A stretch of 64,000 nt of DNA from Comamonadaceae bacterium (lineage in GTDB: Bacteria > Pseudomonadota > Gammaproteobacteria > Burkholderiales > Burkholderiaceae_C): contig CANFOS010000014.1 of the NCBI GenBank assembly GCA_947448735.1, positions 1-64,000 on the forward strand, in the 5' to 3' direction. Both the position numbers and the translations under genes were made by a program. The notes under the pieces were generated by a model that was given only the letters and a program-made list of their open reading frames with translations, was not told the origin of the DNA and searched no databases. Of this stretch, positions 53,043 through 62,162 are shown in pieces (positions within the stretch are counted from its first letter, which is position 1; the number at the start of each line of letters is the position of its first letter).

Positions 53043-53684
53043 TCAGTATTTTTTGGTCAGCGTGAGCTGGTCGTTGTCACGCAGCATTTGGAAGCGGTTT
53101 AAAAAACTGTTGCCCAGCAGCATGAAGGGCATGGCTTGCGGCATGACCACCGCATCGACGTTGAGCACCTCGACCTCCCCGACACGCACTGAATCAAGCT
53201 TGACCTGAAACGCCTGCGTGTTGCCGTTGGCGGTTGACAGGGTCAGCGGCCGGCCCGCCTTGTACTGGATACCCGCACGCTCGGCGTCCTGGCTGCTCAT
53301 GGCAACTGATGTTGCCCCGGTGTCGACCATGAACTGCACCGCCTTGCCATTGACTTGCCCGGCGGTGACGAAATGGCCGCCGCTGCCGGCCATCAGCACA
53401 ATTTTGTTGCCCTTGTCACCGCTTTTGCTGCTGCCCATGTGCACTGGCGCTTCGCCCACGCGCAGCGTGCTGCGTTTGCCGTCCTGTTCAATCACCGCCT
53501 GCTCGCCACGGGTGGAGATGACGGTCACGCCCCGATGCGTTTGACCGGCAGCCACCGATTGAGGGGCACTGCCGTCCACCACCAAAAGCGCCTTGTTGCC
53601 CAGCATGCCCGCCAAAACCACTGGCTGAGCATGCGCTACAGAACCGAGAATCAGCAGCGCAGAAACCGCCAGCGCAGCGGTCAT
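53043..53684 (-). CDS. Retroviral-type aspartyl protease family protein (TIGR02281-like)
   Basis: 213 residues with an N-terminal signal or anchor ending in AHA. One pepsin/retropepsin motif, FMVDTGATSVAMSSQDAERAG, and the flap-side AVVMPQAMPFMLLGNSFLNRF. These work as dimers in the periplasm. Its start overlaps the last base of the YajQ stop (TGATG), so they are coupled. Confidence 0.85.
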   Translation of the reverse strand: MTAALAVSALLILGSVAHAQPVVLAGMLGNKALLVVDGSAPQSVAAGQTHRGVTVISTRGEQAVIEQDGKRSTLRVGEAPVHMGSSKSGDKGNKIVLMAGSGGHFVTAGQVNGKAVQFMVDTGATSVAMSSQDAERAGIQYKAGRPLTLSTANGNTQAFQVKLDSVRVGEVEVLNVDAVVMPQAMPFMLLGNSFLNRFQMLRDNDQLTLTKKY

Positions 53685-54169
53685 CAGTCCCTGAAGTTGT
53701 TAAAGCTCAAAGGAAAGTCAGCGTTTTCAGCCCGGATCAAAGCCATGGCGGCCTGCAGGTCGTCACGCTTGCCACCGGTCACCCGGACTTTTTCTTCCTG
53801 GATCGCGCCTTGCACCTTGATTTTGCTGCCCTTGAGGAGCACCTGAATTTTCTTGGCCAACTCGCTTTCAATGCCATTGCGCACCGTGTTGATCTGCTTG
53901 ACCTTGTCACCGCCGATCTTGGTGGATTTGCCGACATCCAGAAAACGCGCGTCCACAGCCGCCTTGGTCAGCTTGTTGCGCAAAATGTCGTTGATCTGGT
54001 CGAGCTGAAAGTCGCTGTCGCCGATCAGAATGATCTCCTTGTCCTTCAACTCAATGGACGCTGATGTTCCCTTGAAATCAAAGCGCGTGCCAATTTCTTT
54101 GGCGGTGTTTTCAACCGCGTTTTTGACCTTGACCAGGTCGGCTTCAAGTACAGTGTCAAAAGAAGGCAT
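53684..54169 (-). CDS. yajQ: YajQ family nucleotide-binding protein
   Basis: 161 residues, the exact family length. [22 protein letters not shown] and [23 protein letters not shown] are diagnostic. YajQ proteins bind cyclic di-GMP or RNA in some species. Divergent from murB with about 50 bp between. Confidence 0.95.
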   Translation of the reverse strand: MPSFDTVLEADLVKVKNAVENTAKEIGTRFDFKGTSASIELKDKEIILIGDSDFQLDQINDILRNKLTKAAVDARFLDVGKSTKIGGDKVKQINTVRNGIESELAKKIQVLLKGSKIKVQGAIQEEKVRVTGGKRDDLQAAMALIRAENADFPLSFNNFRD

Positions 54170-54221
54170 GGTTTTGGCTTTTCAGTGTCTAAGAAGTAAG
54201 GGGCAGTGAGACAATCAGCCG

Positions 54222-55280
54222 ATGTTAGTCGAGAAAAACGTCCCCCTCCAGTCTTTTAACACCTTTGGCATCGTCGCCAAGGCTTTGTCACTTGTTCGTC
54301 TTCAAAGTCTGGCGGACATCGATGCCCTGTTGGCGGATGCCGCCCTGAAAACCGCACCCAAATTCATTTTGGGCGGTGGCAGCAACATTGTGCTGACGGG
54401 CGACGTCAAGCCGCTGGTGCTGAAAGTCGAGATCATGGGCAAACAACTGGTCAGCGAAACCGCCAAAGCCTGGATTGTCGAGGCCGGCGCAGGCGAGAAC
54501 TGGCACGACCTGGTGACCTGGACGCTTGAAAACGGCTACCCCGGCCTGGAAAACCTGGCGCTGATCCCAGGCAGCGTGGGCGCATCACCGGTGCAAAACA
54601 TTGGGGCCTACGGCGTCGAGCTGCAAGACCGTTTTGAGTCCCTGGATGCGGTTGACATGACGACCGGTCAGCGCTTTACCCTGAACGCCGCACAGTGCGC
54701 TTTTGGCTACCGGGACTCGGTGTTCAAGCATCTGTCAAATCACGGCTCCCAGCCGGGTTTTGGCCTGGCAGACAAGGCGCTGATCACCCATGTTCGCTTT
54801 GCCTTGCCCAAAAACTGGAAGCCGGTGCTGGGCTATGCCGACATCGAGAAAAAGCGCTTGCAAGCCGGCATGGACCATCCCACAGCCCGGCAAATTTATG
54901 ACTGGGTCTGCGACATTCGGCGTGCCAAGCTGCCCGACTGGCGGGTGCTGGGCAATGCTGGCAGCTTTTTTAAAAACCCGACAGTCAGCGCCGAGCAATG
55001 CGCAGACATCATCGAGCGCGAACCCAAAATTGTTCACTACGTGCTGGCCGATGGCTCGGTCAAGCTGGCGGCTGGCTGGCTGATCGATGCCTGCGGGTGG
55101 AAGGGCAAACACATCGGCAACGCGGGCGTTTACGAACGCCAGGCCCTGGTGCTGGTCAACCGGGGCGGCCAGGCCAACCCGGTCACTGGCGGCGAAGTCA
55201 TGACGCTGGCCAAGTCGATTCAAACCAGTGTTTACGAACGCTTTGGCATCATGCTGGCGCATGAACCTGTGGTGGTGTAG
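54222..55280 (+). CDS. murB: UDP-N-acetylenolpyruvoylglucosamine reductase
   Basis: 352 residues, type I MurB. Peptidoglycan precursor step forming UDP-MurNAc. FAD-binding NTFGIVAKAL, LGGGSNIVLTGD, IPGSVGASPVQNIGAYG; the catalytic Arg in FGYRDSVFK, Ser in GNAGSFFKNP, and the C-terminal Glu in AHEPVVV. All catalytic residues are present. Confidence 0.96.
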   Translation: MLVEKNVPLQSFNTFGIVAKALSLVRLQSLADIDALLADAALKTAPKFILGGGSNIVLTGDVKPLVLKVEIMGKQLVSETAKAWIVEAGAGENWHDLVTWTLENGYPGLENLALIPGSVGASPVQNIGAYGVELQDRFESLDAVDMTTGQRFTLNAAQCAFGYRDSVFKHLSNHGSQPGFGLADKALITHVRFALPKNWKPVLGYADIEKKRLQAGMDHPTARQIYDWVCDIRRAKLPDWRVLGNAGSFFKNPTVSAEQCADIIEREPKIVHYVLADGSVKLAAGWLIDACGWKGKHIGNAGVYERQALVLVNRGGQANPVTGGEVMTLAKSIQTSVYERFGIMLAHEPVVV

Positions 55281-55416
55281 CTGGCTGATCGATCCGATTG
55301 CTATATTTTTAATAGCTATTGGGGCACTGTTTCATTAGCCTAATAGCCAAAGAGCTTTCCAGTTCGGCTCAGACAATGAATTTGCCAGCCAGACGACATC
55401 GAGCAACGGGTCTGCT
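55281..55416. other. Intergenic region with a hairpin repeat
   Basis: Between murB and recJ only the repeat at 55300-55349 and the small open frame at 55417-55491 can be supported; the remaining bases to 55668 show nothing further. Confidence 0.5.
55300..55349. repeat. Short hairpin repeat, copy 2
   Basis: GCTAT, short A/T loop, ATAGC, then GTTTCATTAGCCTAATAGCC. Aligns with 31447-31495 over its length. Confidence 0.65.
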
Positions 55417-55491
55417 TCAGCGAAAGCCAAAGTAGGACAAGATAAAGCCGATCACAACGACGAGACCAACGATGTAAATGATAGTGTTCAT
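55417..55491 (-). CDS. 24-residue hydrophobic mini-protein
   Basis: ATG at 55491 gives MNTIIYIVGLVVVIGFILSY followed by FGFR and TGA. It is a single membrane helix with a Tyr/Arg end. Proteins of this look occur between genes in other Burkholderiales, but no strong ribosome binding site is seen, so it stays tentative. It is too short for normal gene finders. Confidence 0.5.
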   Translation of the reverse strand: MNTIIYIVGLVVVIGFILSYFGFR

Positions 55492-55668
55492 GGCTTTTAA
55501 CGCTTGTTAGGAAAATCATGTTTCAGGCGGGTGCATGCCCATGATGCATCGCGCACCCCACAAGCTCTGTCGGCTAGCGACAAGCCACAGCGTCAGCCGA
55601 AGCCTTGAACTGCCGACTTCAAGCCACCTCAACCAGGACTGCTTTTCAGGGCGCGCCTGGTGGCAGCT

Positions 55669-57402
55669 TCAAACCTCGGCCGCTTCGACCAGAAACCGAA
55701 CCCGCCGCACGCCCTGCCACTCATCCGCGTCCAGCCTGAATGCCAGTTTTACCCGTGCAGGGAGCGGCTCGGTGTGGCCAAACCAGATGCCGTCAACCGG
55801 CTGACCCTGGTGCTTGAGTTTGAGTGCCAGATGCTTTTCACCGACCAGGCGCTGCGAGACGACCTCGACTTCTTCACTGAACGTGGGCGCGGCAAAACCC
55901 TGGCCCCAGACTTCTTTGTGCAGGGTGTCCACCACGTCTGTGCGGCGGTATTGAGCGTCTAGCGGACCGTCGGTGTCGATGCGGCGGGTCAGCGTGGCGG
56001 CGTCCAGCCATTCGCGTGCGACCTGCTGAAAGCTGTGTTCAAACAGTTCAAAGTTCTTCTCCTCAATCGTGCAGCCCGCCGCCATGGCGTGGCCGCCGAA
56101 CCTGAGCAGCACGCCGGGCTGACGCTTGGCGACCAGATCGAGCGCGTCGCGCAAATGAAAGCCTGCAATCGAGCGACCTGAGCCTTTGATTTCATGCGAC
56201 TTGCCTTCAGCCTGGCTGGCGGCAAAAACAAAGGTGGGGCGGTGCAGCTTGTCCTTGATGCGCGAGGCAACGATGCCCACCACGCCTTCATGAAAGCTGG
56301 CGTCGTAAATCGCGATGGCCGGTGGGGGTACGTCGTCTACATCGATCATCGCGTCAGCAGCCAGCTGGGCCTGCTCGCGCATGTCGGCTTCAATGTCACG
56401 CCGCTCGCGGTTGATGCCGTCCAGCGTTTTGGCCAACTCGTCGGCCCGTGCTGCGTCGTCGGTCAGCAGGCATTCAATGCCCAGCGTCATGTCGGCCAGG
56501 CGGCCAGCGGCGTTGATGCGTGGGCCGAGGGCAAAGCCAAAGTCAAAGGTGGTGGCAACGCTGGATTGGCGGCCTGCAGCGGTAAAGAGGCTGGCCAGTC
56601 CGGCGGGCAAGTGGCCGCTTCGGATGCGTTTTAAGCCTTGCGCGACCAGGCGGCGGTTGTTGGCATCCAGCTTCACCACATCGGCGACTGTGCCCAAGGC
56701 AACAAGTGGCAGCAGCGCATCCACTTTGGGTTGGTTTTGCAGCGTGAACACGCCACGCTCGCGTAACTCGGCCCGCAGCGCCAGCAGCACATAAAACATC
56801 ACGCCCACACCCGCCATGGATTTGCTTTCAAACTCGCAGCCGGGCTGGTTGGGGTTGACGATCACATCTGCATGGGGCAAGCCAACCGTTCCGTCCGCGT
56901 TGTTCATGACGGCCGGCAAGTGGTGGTCTGTGACCAGCACCTGCATGCCAAGGGCCTTGGCGCGCGCCACGCCGTCAAAGCTGGCAATGCCGTTGTCCAC
57001 CGTCACCAGCACATCAGCACCAGCGGCTTTGACGCGCTCGGCAATCGGCGCGGTCAGGCCGTAACCGTCAATCACGCGGTCGGGTACCAGGTAGCTGACG
57101 CGTGCTGCACCCAGAAGACGCAGGCCACGCATGGCAACTGCACAGGCGGTGGCGCCGTCGCAGTCGTAGTCGGCCACGATGCAGATGTGCAAGTTGTTTT
57201 TAATCGCATTCGCCAGTAGAACCGCAGCCTCATTGGCCCCCAGCAGGGTGGTGGGGCTGAGCAGGCGGACCAAGCCTTCGTCCAGTTCGGCTGCTGTTTT
57301 TACGCCTCGCGCGGCATACAGTTGCGCCAGCAGCGGGTGCACGCCTGCTTGCTGCAGCGCCCACGCGGCGCGGGGCGGAACGTCTCTGACGTGTATTTTC
57401 AT
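55669..57402 (-). CDS. recJ: Single-stranded-DNA exonuclease RecJ
   Basis: 577 residues, full length. The DHH phosphoesterase motifs are all present: IVADYDCDGATA, LVTVDNGIAS, VTDHHLP, and the GFHLRDALD-GGHAMAAGCTI domain near the C-terminus. It degrades ssDNA 5-prime to 3-prime in recombination and mismatch repair. The upstream gene ends 14 bp inside recJ's 5-prime side spacing, so they may be one unit. Confidence 0.96.
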   Translation of the reverse strand: MKIHVRDVPPRAAWALQQAGVHPLLAQLYAARGVKTAAELDEGLVRLLSPTTLLGANEAAVLLANAIKNNLHICIVADYDCDGATACAVAMRGLRLLGAARVSYLVPDRVIDGYGLTAPIAERVKAAGADVLVTVDNGIASFDGVARAKALGMQVLVTDHHLPAVMNNADGTVGLPHADVIVNPNQPGCEFESKSMAGVGVMFYVLLALRAELRERGVFTLQNQPKVDALLPLVALGTVADVVKLDANNRRLVAQGLKRIRSGHLPAGLASLFTAAGRQSSVATTFDFGFALGPRINAAGRLADMTLGIECLLTDDAARADELAKTLDGINRERRDIEADMREQAQLAADAMIDVDDVPPPAIAIYDASFHEGVVGIVASRIKDKLHRPTFVFAASQAEGKSHEIKGSGRSIAGFHLRDALDLVAKRQPGVLLRFGGHAMAAGCTIEEKNFELFEHSFQQVAREWLDAATLTRRIDTDGPLDAQYRRTDVVDTLHKEVWGQGFAAPTFSEEVEVVSQRLVGEKHLALKLKHQGQPVDGIWFGHTEPLPARVKLAFRLDADEWQGVRRVRFLVEAAEV

Positions 57403-57415
57403 ATCACTCTTATTT

Positions 57416-58432
57416 TTATAGCTGCTTGAGCACGTTAATCGGGGGCTGAGGGCTTAAAGCGTTGCTAATTTTGGTCAGAATGCCGTGCTGAGCAGTCTCA
57501 AAAGTCATGGTATGGTTTTCGCCGCACAGGCTCAGGCGTACTGTTTTACCGCTCTTTTGCTGGGCTAAAAGTTGTGCCATATCTGTCTCATCCAGCTTTG
57601 CCCAAGCCTGCGCGTACGCGGCCCAGTCGTTGGCAAAAGCGGCTTGGGCCAAGACTCGGGTCGTCACGACCTGCGGTTGAGCGCCTGCTGGCTCATTTAA
57701 AGCCCCCGAGCCACTGACCCAAAACGAATTGATGCTGCGCTGGCCCTTGGCTGCGCGTTCGTCATTGACCGAATGGGTATACAGCAGCATTTGCATTTCA
57801 TTCTGCAGCAGCTTGAGGGATCTTGCCCCCACGCTTGTCGCCTTGCGTACTACGCTGCCCCCCGATGGGGCTGAACTTGCTCGGGGCGGCCCGTCGCGGC
57901 GTTCGTCTTGCGGCAGCCACCTGTCGACATTGCGGCCAAGCACCCGGTCGAGTGAGGCGGTCGGCAAGCTTTTGAATACATCCCCCTCGGCCAGCCAGCG
58001 GGTGGGCGCAGCGTAGTTCAGCGTGATACCTTCTGTCGCAAAGTAGGGCTGCATGGCGGCCAGCAGGGCGCGTGAGTCGGTCTCGCTCAACTCGAGCGTG
58101 GCCGGGTCTGTCAGGGTGGCGTGCTCGCGGCCCATGGCCCAATGGCACGGGGTGATGACCGCCCAGCCTTCATGGCAGTTCGCATGGGCCTCAAGCGCCG
58201 CCCATGGGATCAAGCCATCGGCGCTTGCTGGCAAGCCCAAAGCCTTGGCTAGCACCCGCTCATGCGGTGGGCTCAAGCTGTCTGCCTGGCCCACATCTGT
58301 GTAGCTCAGCTTCATGCCGCGCAGCAACTGACCGAGGTTTTTCAGCAGGGTGGATCCCATCGCTTGCAGCCAGTCGTCGTGGCTACAACTGGCAAAGGGA
58401 ACGATCAGGTGGGGTACAGAGTCTGAGGACAT
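57416..58432 (-). CDS. RpfE-type protein with captured repeat
   Basis: 338 residues, soluble, no signal. N-terminus HLIVPFASCSHDDWLQAM and segments LNYAAPTRWLAEGDVF and RSINSFWVSGSGAL resemble the proteins annotated as RpfE-type or cofactor-independent phosphoglycerate-mutase-like regulators next to recJ in Burkholderiales and Xanthomonas; the resemblance is from memory. Residues of about 174-204 are low-complexity and encoded by a typical intergenic repeat. Without it the protein would be about 30 residues shorter. Function unknown. Confidence 0.65.
   Translation of the reverse strand: MSSDSVPHLIVPFASCSHDDWLQAMGSTLLKNLGQLLRGMKLSYTDVGQADSLSPPHERVLAKALGLPASADGLIPWAALEAHANCHEGWAVITPCHWAMGREHATLTDPATLELSETDSRALLAAMQPYFATEGITLNYAAPTRWLAEGDVFKSLPTASLDRVLGRNVDRWLPQDERRDGPPRASSAPSGGSVVRKATSVGARSLKLLQNEMQMLLYTHSVNDERAAKGQRSINSFWVSGSGALNEPAGAQPQVVTTRVLAQAAFANDWAAYAQAWAKLDETDMAQLLAQQKSGKTVRLSLCGENHTMTFETAQHGILTKISNALSPQPPINVLKQL
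57822..57913. repeat. Comamonadaceae-type intergenic repeat inside a gene
   Basis: About 90 bases with stem GCCCC-CCGAT-GGGGC and a second GGGCGGCCC part. It is usually seen between genes; here it is in frame within the RpfE-like gene. Confidence 0.6.
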
Positions 58433-58466
58433 GGCCCTATTGTCCGGGATGCCACAATTGAAGCTT

Positions 58467-59720
58467 ATGCAATTACCTTACGAACTGATTCTGGGCTGGC
58501 GCTACACCCGCGCTGGCCGGGCCACGCGGCGTAACGGTTTTATCTCGTTTATCTCTGGCGTGTCGATGCTGGGCATTGCGCTGGGTGTGGCGGCCCTCAT
58601 CATTGTGCTGAGCGTGATGAACGGCTTTCAAAAAGAAGTGCGTGACCGCATGCTGGGCGTGATCTCGCACATCGAGGTATTTGCCCCGAATGGCGCGGCA
58701 TTGCCTGATCCGCAAAAAACACTGGCTGAGATCAAAGCCAATCAAAATGTGGTCGGTGCTGCAACCTTCATAGCAGCCCAGGCCCTGCTGGCGCGCGGTG
58801 ATGATATGAAAGGCACACTGGTACGCGGCATTGACCCGGCGCTGGAGGGCCAAGTGACAGACCTGGCCGCCACATCCAGCACGACGCTGGCCAAACTGGT
58901 ACCGGGCGAATTTGGCGTTGTGCTGGGCGGCGAGCTGGCACGCAGCATGGGCGTGCGTGAGGGGGACAGCGTCACGCTGATCGCGCCCAGCGGACAAGTC
59001 ACCCCCGCAGGGGTGGTGCCGCGGCTCAAACAGATGAAGGTGGTGGGTACTTTTGATTCAGGTCACTACGAATACGACTCGGCGCTGGTCATGCTGCATC
59101 AGGACGATGCGGCGAAAATTTTCAGACTCGAAGGACCCACCGGTATTCGCATCAAGCTCAAGGACTTGCACCAGGCGCGTCAGGTGGCGCAAGAATTGTC
59201 GCGCTCGTTGACGGGTGACCTGCTGATACGCGACTGGACGCGGCAAAACAAAACCTGGTTTGCCGCTGTGCAGCTTGAAAAACGCATGATGTTCATCATC
59301 CTCACCCTGATCGTGGCAGTGGCGGCGTTTAACCTCGTCAGCACGCTGGTGATGACGGTGACCGACAAGCGCGCCGACATCGCCATCTTGCGCACGCTGG
59401 GTGCCAGCCCGAAAAGCATCATGGGGATATTTGTGGTGCAAGGCGCGATGGTGGGCGTGATTGGCACGCTGGCGGGCTTGCTGCTGGGCCTGGGCATTGC
59501 CTTGAACATCGACGTGCTGGTACCCGCTTTGGAACGGATGCTGAACGCCAGCTTCTTGCCCAAAGACATTTACCTGATCAGCCGTATGCCCAGCGAGCCG
59601 CAGTACGCCGACATCATGCCGATTGTGGTGATTGCGCTGATACTGGCTTTTTTGGCCACGCTGTACCCCAGCTGGCGCGCGAGCCGGGTGAATCCGGCGG
59701 AGGCCTTGCGCTATGAGTGA
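58467..59720 (+). CDS. lolC: Lipoprotein-releasing ABC transporter permease
   Basis: 417 residues. A first membrane helix (SGVSMLGIALGVAALIIVLSV) after an N-terminal LILGWRYTRAGR, a large periplasmic domain with LARSMGVREGDSVTLIAPSG, and three C-terminal helices with TDKRADIAILRTLGASP. LolC/E detaches lipoproteins from the inner membrane. No second permease gene is present in the window, so it may act as a homodimer (LolF-type) or with LolE elsewhere. ATG at 58467 gives the standard N-terminus. Confidence 0.92.
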   Translation: MQLPYELILGWRYTRAGRATRRNGFISFISGVSMLGIALGVAALIIVLSVMNGFQKEVRDRMLGVISHIEVFAPNGAALPDPQKTLAEIKANQNVVGAATFIAAQALLARGDDMKGTLVRGIDPALEGQVTDLAATSSTTLAKLVPGEFGVVLGGELARSMGVREGDSVTLIAPSGQVTPAGVVPRLKQMKVVGTFDSGHYEYDSALVMLHQDDAAKIFRLEGPTGIRIKLKDLHQARQVAQELSRSLTGDLLIRDWTRQNKTWFAAVQLEKRMMFIILTLIVAVAAFNLVSTLVMTVTDKRADIAILRTLGASPKSIMGIFVVQGAMVGVIGTLAGLLLGLGIALNIDVLVPALERMLNASFLPKDIYLISRMPSEPQYADIMPIVVIALILAFLATLYPSWRASRVNPAEALRYE

Positions 59721-59807
59721 TATTGCCCGCACGCTCCCCGAGAGGGCCGCTGCGCCTGCGGCCCGGCAAAACCGGTTCTGCGGCCCCTGCTTGAAGGCAG
59801 GAAAGCC

Positions 59808-60551
59808 ATGACCCGTGCCAACGACAGCGCTGCCGTCCTCAGTGCAACTCAATTGACCAAGCGCTTCGTAGAAGGCCGCCTCGATGTCACGGTACTGCAG
59901 GGCGTCGACCTGCAAGTCAACCAGGGCGACACCATCGCCATCGTCGGCGCGTCTGGCTCCGGCAAAAGCACGCTGCTGCATTTGATGGGTGGGCTGGACG
60001 CCCCCACCAGCGGACAAGTCGTGCTCAAAGGCCAAGACTTGTCAACGCTGTCGGCCACAGTACAAGGCCAGTTGCGCAACCAGCACCTGGGCTTTGTGTA
60101 TCAGTTTCACCATTTGCTGCCCGAGTTCAACGCGTTGGACAACGTTGCCATGCCCTTGTGGATTCGCCGCATGGCGCCCGAAAAAGCGGCGCACATCGCA
60201 ACCCAGATGCTGGCCAGTGTCGGCTTGGAAGACCGCTTGCACCACCGCCCGGCAGAGCTGTCAGGCGGCGAGCGCCAGCGCGTGGCGATTGCGCGCGCAC
60301 TGGTCGCGCAACCGGCTTGCGTACTGGCCGACGAGCCCACTGGCAACCTGGACCGGTCCACCGCAGAAGGCGTGTTCGAACGCATGCTGCAGCTGGCCCG
60401 TGACCAGGGCACAGCCTTCATCATGGTCACGCATGATGAATCATTGGCCGCACGCTGTGCGCGGAGGTACCGATTGGTAGAGGGGCGCCTGTCGGCTTGG
60501 GCTAATTCGCCAATAGCGTCAAAGGGCGGCAAGTCTGCTGAGATGCTGTGA
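59808..60551 (+). CDS. lolD: Lipoprotein-releasing ABC transporter ATPase
   Basis: 247 residues. Walker [14 protein letters not shown], signature [16 protein letters not shown], Walker [13 protein letters not shown], the switch His in MVTHDE. LolD powers lipoprotein release with LolC encoded just upstream. The gap of about 90 bp holds a GC-rich spacer. Its stop overlaps the GTG start of the J-domain gene. Confidence 0.95.
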   Translation: MTRANDSAAVLSATQLTKRFVEGRLDVTVLQGVDLQVNQGDTIAIVGASGSGKSTLLHLMGGLDAPTSGQVVLKGQDLSTLSATVQGQLRNQHLGFVYQFHHLLPEFNALDNVAMPLWIRRMAPEKAAHIATQMLASVGLEDRLHHRPAELSGGERQRVAIARALVAQPACVLADEPTGNLDRSTAEGVFERMLQLARDQGTAFIMVTHDESLAARCARRYRLVEGRLSAWANSPIASKGGKSAEML

Positions 60552-60823
60552 CTGACCACTACACCACCCTGGGCCTGAACAGCGCTGCCACGCTGGCAGA
60601 CATCAAAAAAGCGTTTCGCCAAAAGGCATCTTTTTATCACCCCGACAGAAACACGGCTGACGACGCTGCGGCGCGGTTTAGAGCCGTGCAGGAGGCGTAT
60701 GACGTGCTGTCAGACCCGGACAAGCGCCAAGCCTACGACGACAACCGCCGACGCAATTTGCTGGACAACCCACTTGAAACCGCCCAGGACATTTGGCAGG
60801 CTTATTTCAAGTCGGTGGTTTAA
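60548..60823 (+). CDS. Small J-domain protein
   Basis: 91 residues, a bare J-domain: [32 protein letters not shown] with the HPD loop, then [19 protein letters not shown]. No zinc-finger or C-terminal domain is present. It should stimulate DnaK on a specific client. GTG start overlapping the lolD stop means translational coupling. Confidence 0.9.
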   Translation: MTDHYTTLGLNSAATLADIKKAFRQKASFYHPDRNTADDAAARFRAVQEAYDVLSDPDKRQAYDDNRRRNLLDNPLETAQDIWQAYFKSVV

Positions 60824-60855
60824 CTTCTTTTTTCTGACCCCACCTACACGTTCTG

Positions 60856-61395
60856 ATGACAATTTCCCCCTTCTTCACTGACCTTCGCTCTGCCTACCAG
60901 GCAGAACTTGACGACCTGCGCCAAGATTCGGAGGGCAAGGACGTGCTGAAAAAGCGCCTGGCTGACAAGCGCAGCGAGATCGACTTTTTGGTCAAAATGA
61001 TGGCGTTGAGCCCCGAAATGGTGGCGGTGGTTTTTCATCAGGCGTTTGCCTTCAGTGCGCCTGCTGTGATGGACGATTTGATGGGCTTTGAAGCCGACGA
61101 GTTGCCCGACTGGACAGGTTTGTCAAACGACATTCAAATGGCGCCTTGGGCACAACACTTGGCTGACAAAGTGCTGGGCGAGCCAGGGGGTGAATGGTTT
61201 TTGACGGTGGCGGCGACGCTGGAATACATGGCAGGCAAGCCTGTCAGCCACGCAGCACACGCCGATGACAATGAGGACAACGATGAAGACAGCGAAGAGT
61301 TTGACGGTGACGCCGAAGAACGCGCCGATGCCAAAGCCCGCAAGGAAGCCGCTGAAGACTGGATGGTTGGCCAAGGCTTTGACCGCAAGGAATGA
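60856..61395 (+). CDS. Acidic protein of unknown function, gene 1 of 3
   Basis: 179 residues. A helical N-terminal half (LRSAYQAELDDLRQDSEGKD, KRSEIDFLVKMMALSPEMVAVV), then a very acidic stretch (DDNEDNDEDSEEFDGDAEE) and a basic-acidic tail. No family recognised, no signal peptide. It starts 32 bp after the J-domain gene and ends 3 bp before the next unknown gene. Confidence 0.7.
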   Translation: MTISPFFTDLRSAYQAELDDLRQDSEGKDVLKKRLADKRSEIDFLVKMMALSPEMVAVVFHQAFAFSAPAVMDDLMGFEADELPDWTGLSNDIQMAPWAQHLADKVLGEPGGEWFLTVAATLEYMAGKPVSHAAHADDNEDNDEDSEEFDGDAEERADAKARKEAAEDWMVGQGFDRKE

Positions 61396-61398
61396 CCC

Positions 61399-62154
61399 AT
61401 GAGTACCTCGACAAACAACCTCGCCCTGATCACCAAAACCCAGACCCTGATTGCCGCTGGTGACATCGTGGGCGCTGAAGGCGCACTGGTCGAGCTGGCC
61501 GATACCGAGGGAGATGCCGCCCTGATGGTGGTGCTGGAGCAATTGCCCGCCAAAGACATCCTGGCCGTGATTCGTGAATACGACAACTCCAAAGAATCTG
61601 TGGTGAACCTGCTGGTGTCGCCCGCCCAGTTTGCGCGCGCGGTGGTGATTGAAAAGCAATACAAAGACCTGACGCGCACGCACCTGCGCGGCATGGTCAA
61701 CGCCATCATCTTCCGGGACGATGCAGACCCGGTCGAGTTTTTGACGGCCATTGGCGACCTGGAAGGCGGCAGCGAGGCGCTGGCCGATTACTTTTCTGAA
61801 AAGTGGAGCCGGGTCGAGGCATTCGCGCGCAGCGGCGTGTTTGACGCCATGGAAGACCATGGCGACATGCTGTCGCAGGACGAACTGCTGGGCAAAGCCT
61901 ATGAAAAGCCCAAGCTTGAAGAAGACGAGATCGCCGACAAGGACTGGATGCAGCTGGCCTGGATTCTGCGCTACGAGCTACCTGATTTGTTCATTGAAAT
62001 GCTGCTGGTGCTGCGTGCCAAGGCCAGTGCGTTTGATGCTGGTTTTGGCGAAGACGAGGTCGCTGAAGACGATGGCAAAGTGGAAACCGCTGATACCGAC
62101 CGCGGCAACGTGACGCCTGCCAAGCGAGATTCTGACGAAGAGTCGGCGATCTAG
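61399..62154 (+). CDS. Helical protein of unknown function, gene 2 of 3
   Basis: 251 residues, mostly helix, with repeat-like LVELADTEGDAALMVVLEQLPAKDILAVI reminiscent of the MgtE N-terminal helical repeats. The C-terminus is acidic and disordered. No catalytic motif is seen. It lies 3 bp after gene 1 and 8 bp before gene 3. Confidence 0.7.
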   Translation: MSTSTNNLALITKTQTLIAAGDIVGAEGALVELADTEGDAALMVVLEQLPAKDILAVIREYDNSKESVVNLLVSPAQFARAVVIEKQYKDLTRTHLRGMVNAIIFRDDADPVEFLTAIGDLEGGSEALADYFSEKWSRVEAFARSGVFDAMEDHGDMLSQDELLGKAYEKPKLEEDEIADKDWMQLAWILRYELPDLFIEMLLVLRAKASAFDAGFGEDEVAEDDGKVETADTDRGNVTPAKRDSDEESAI

Positions 62155-62162
62155 GGCAAGCC

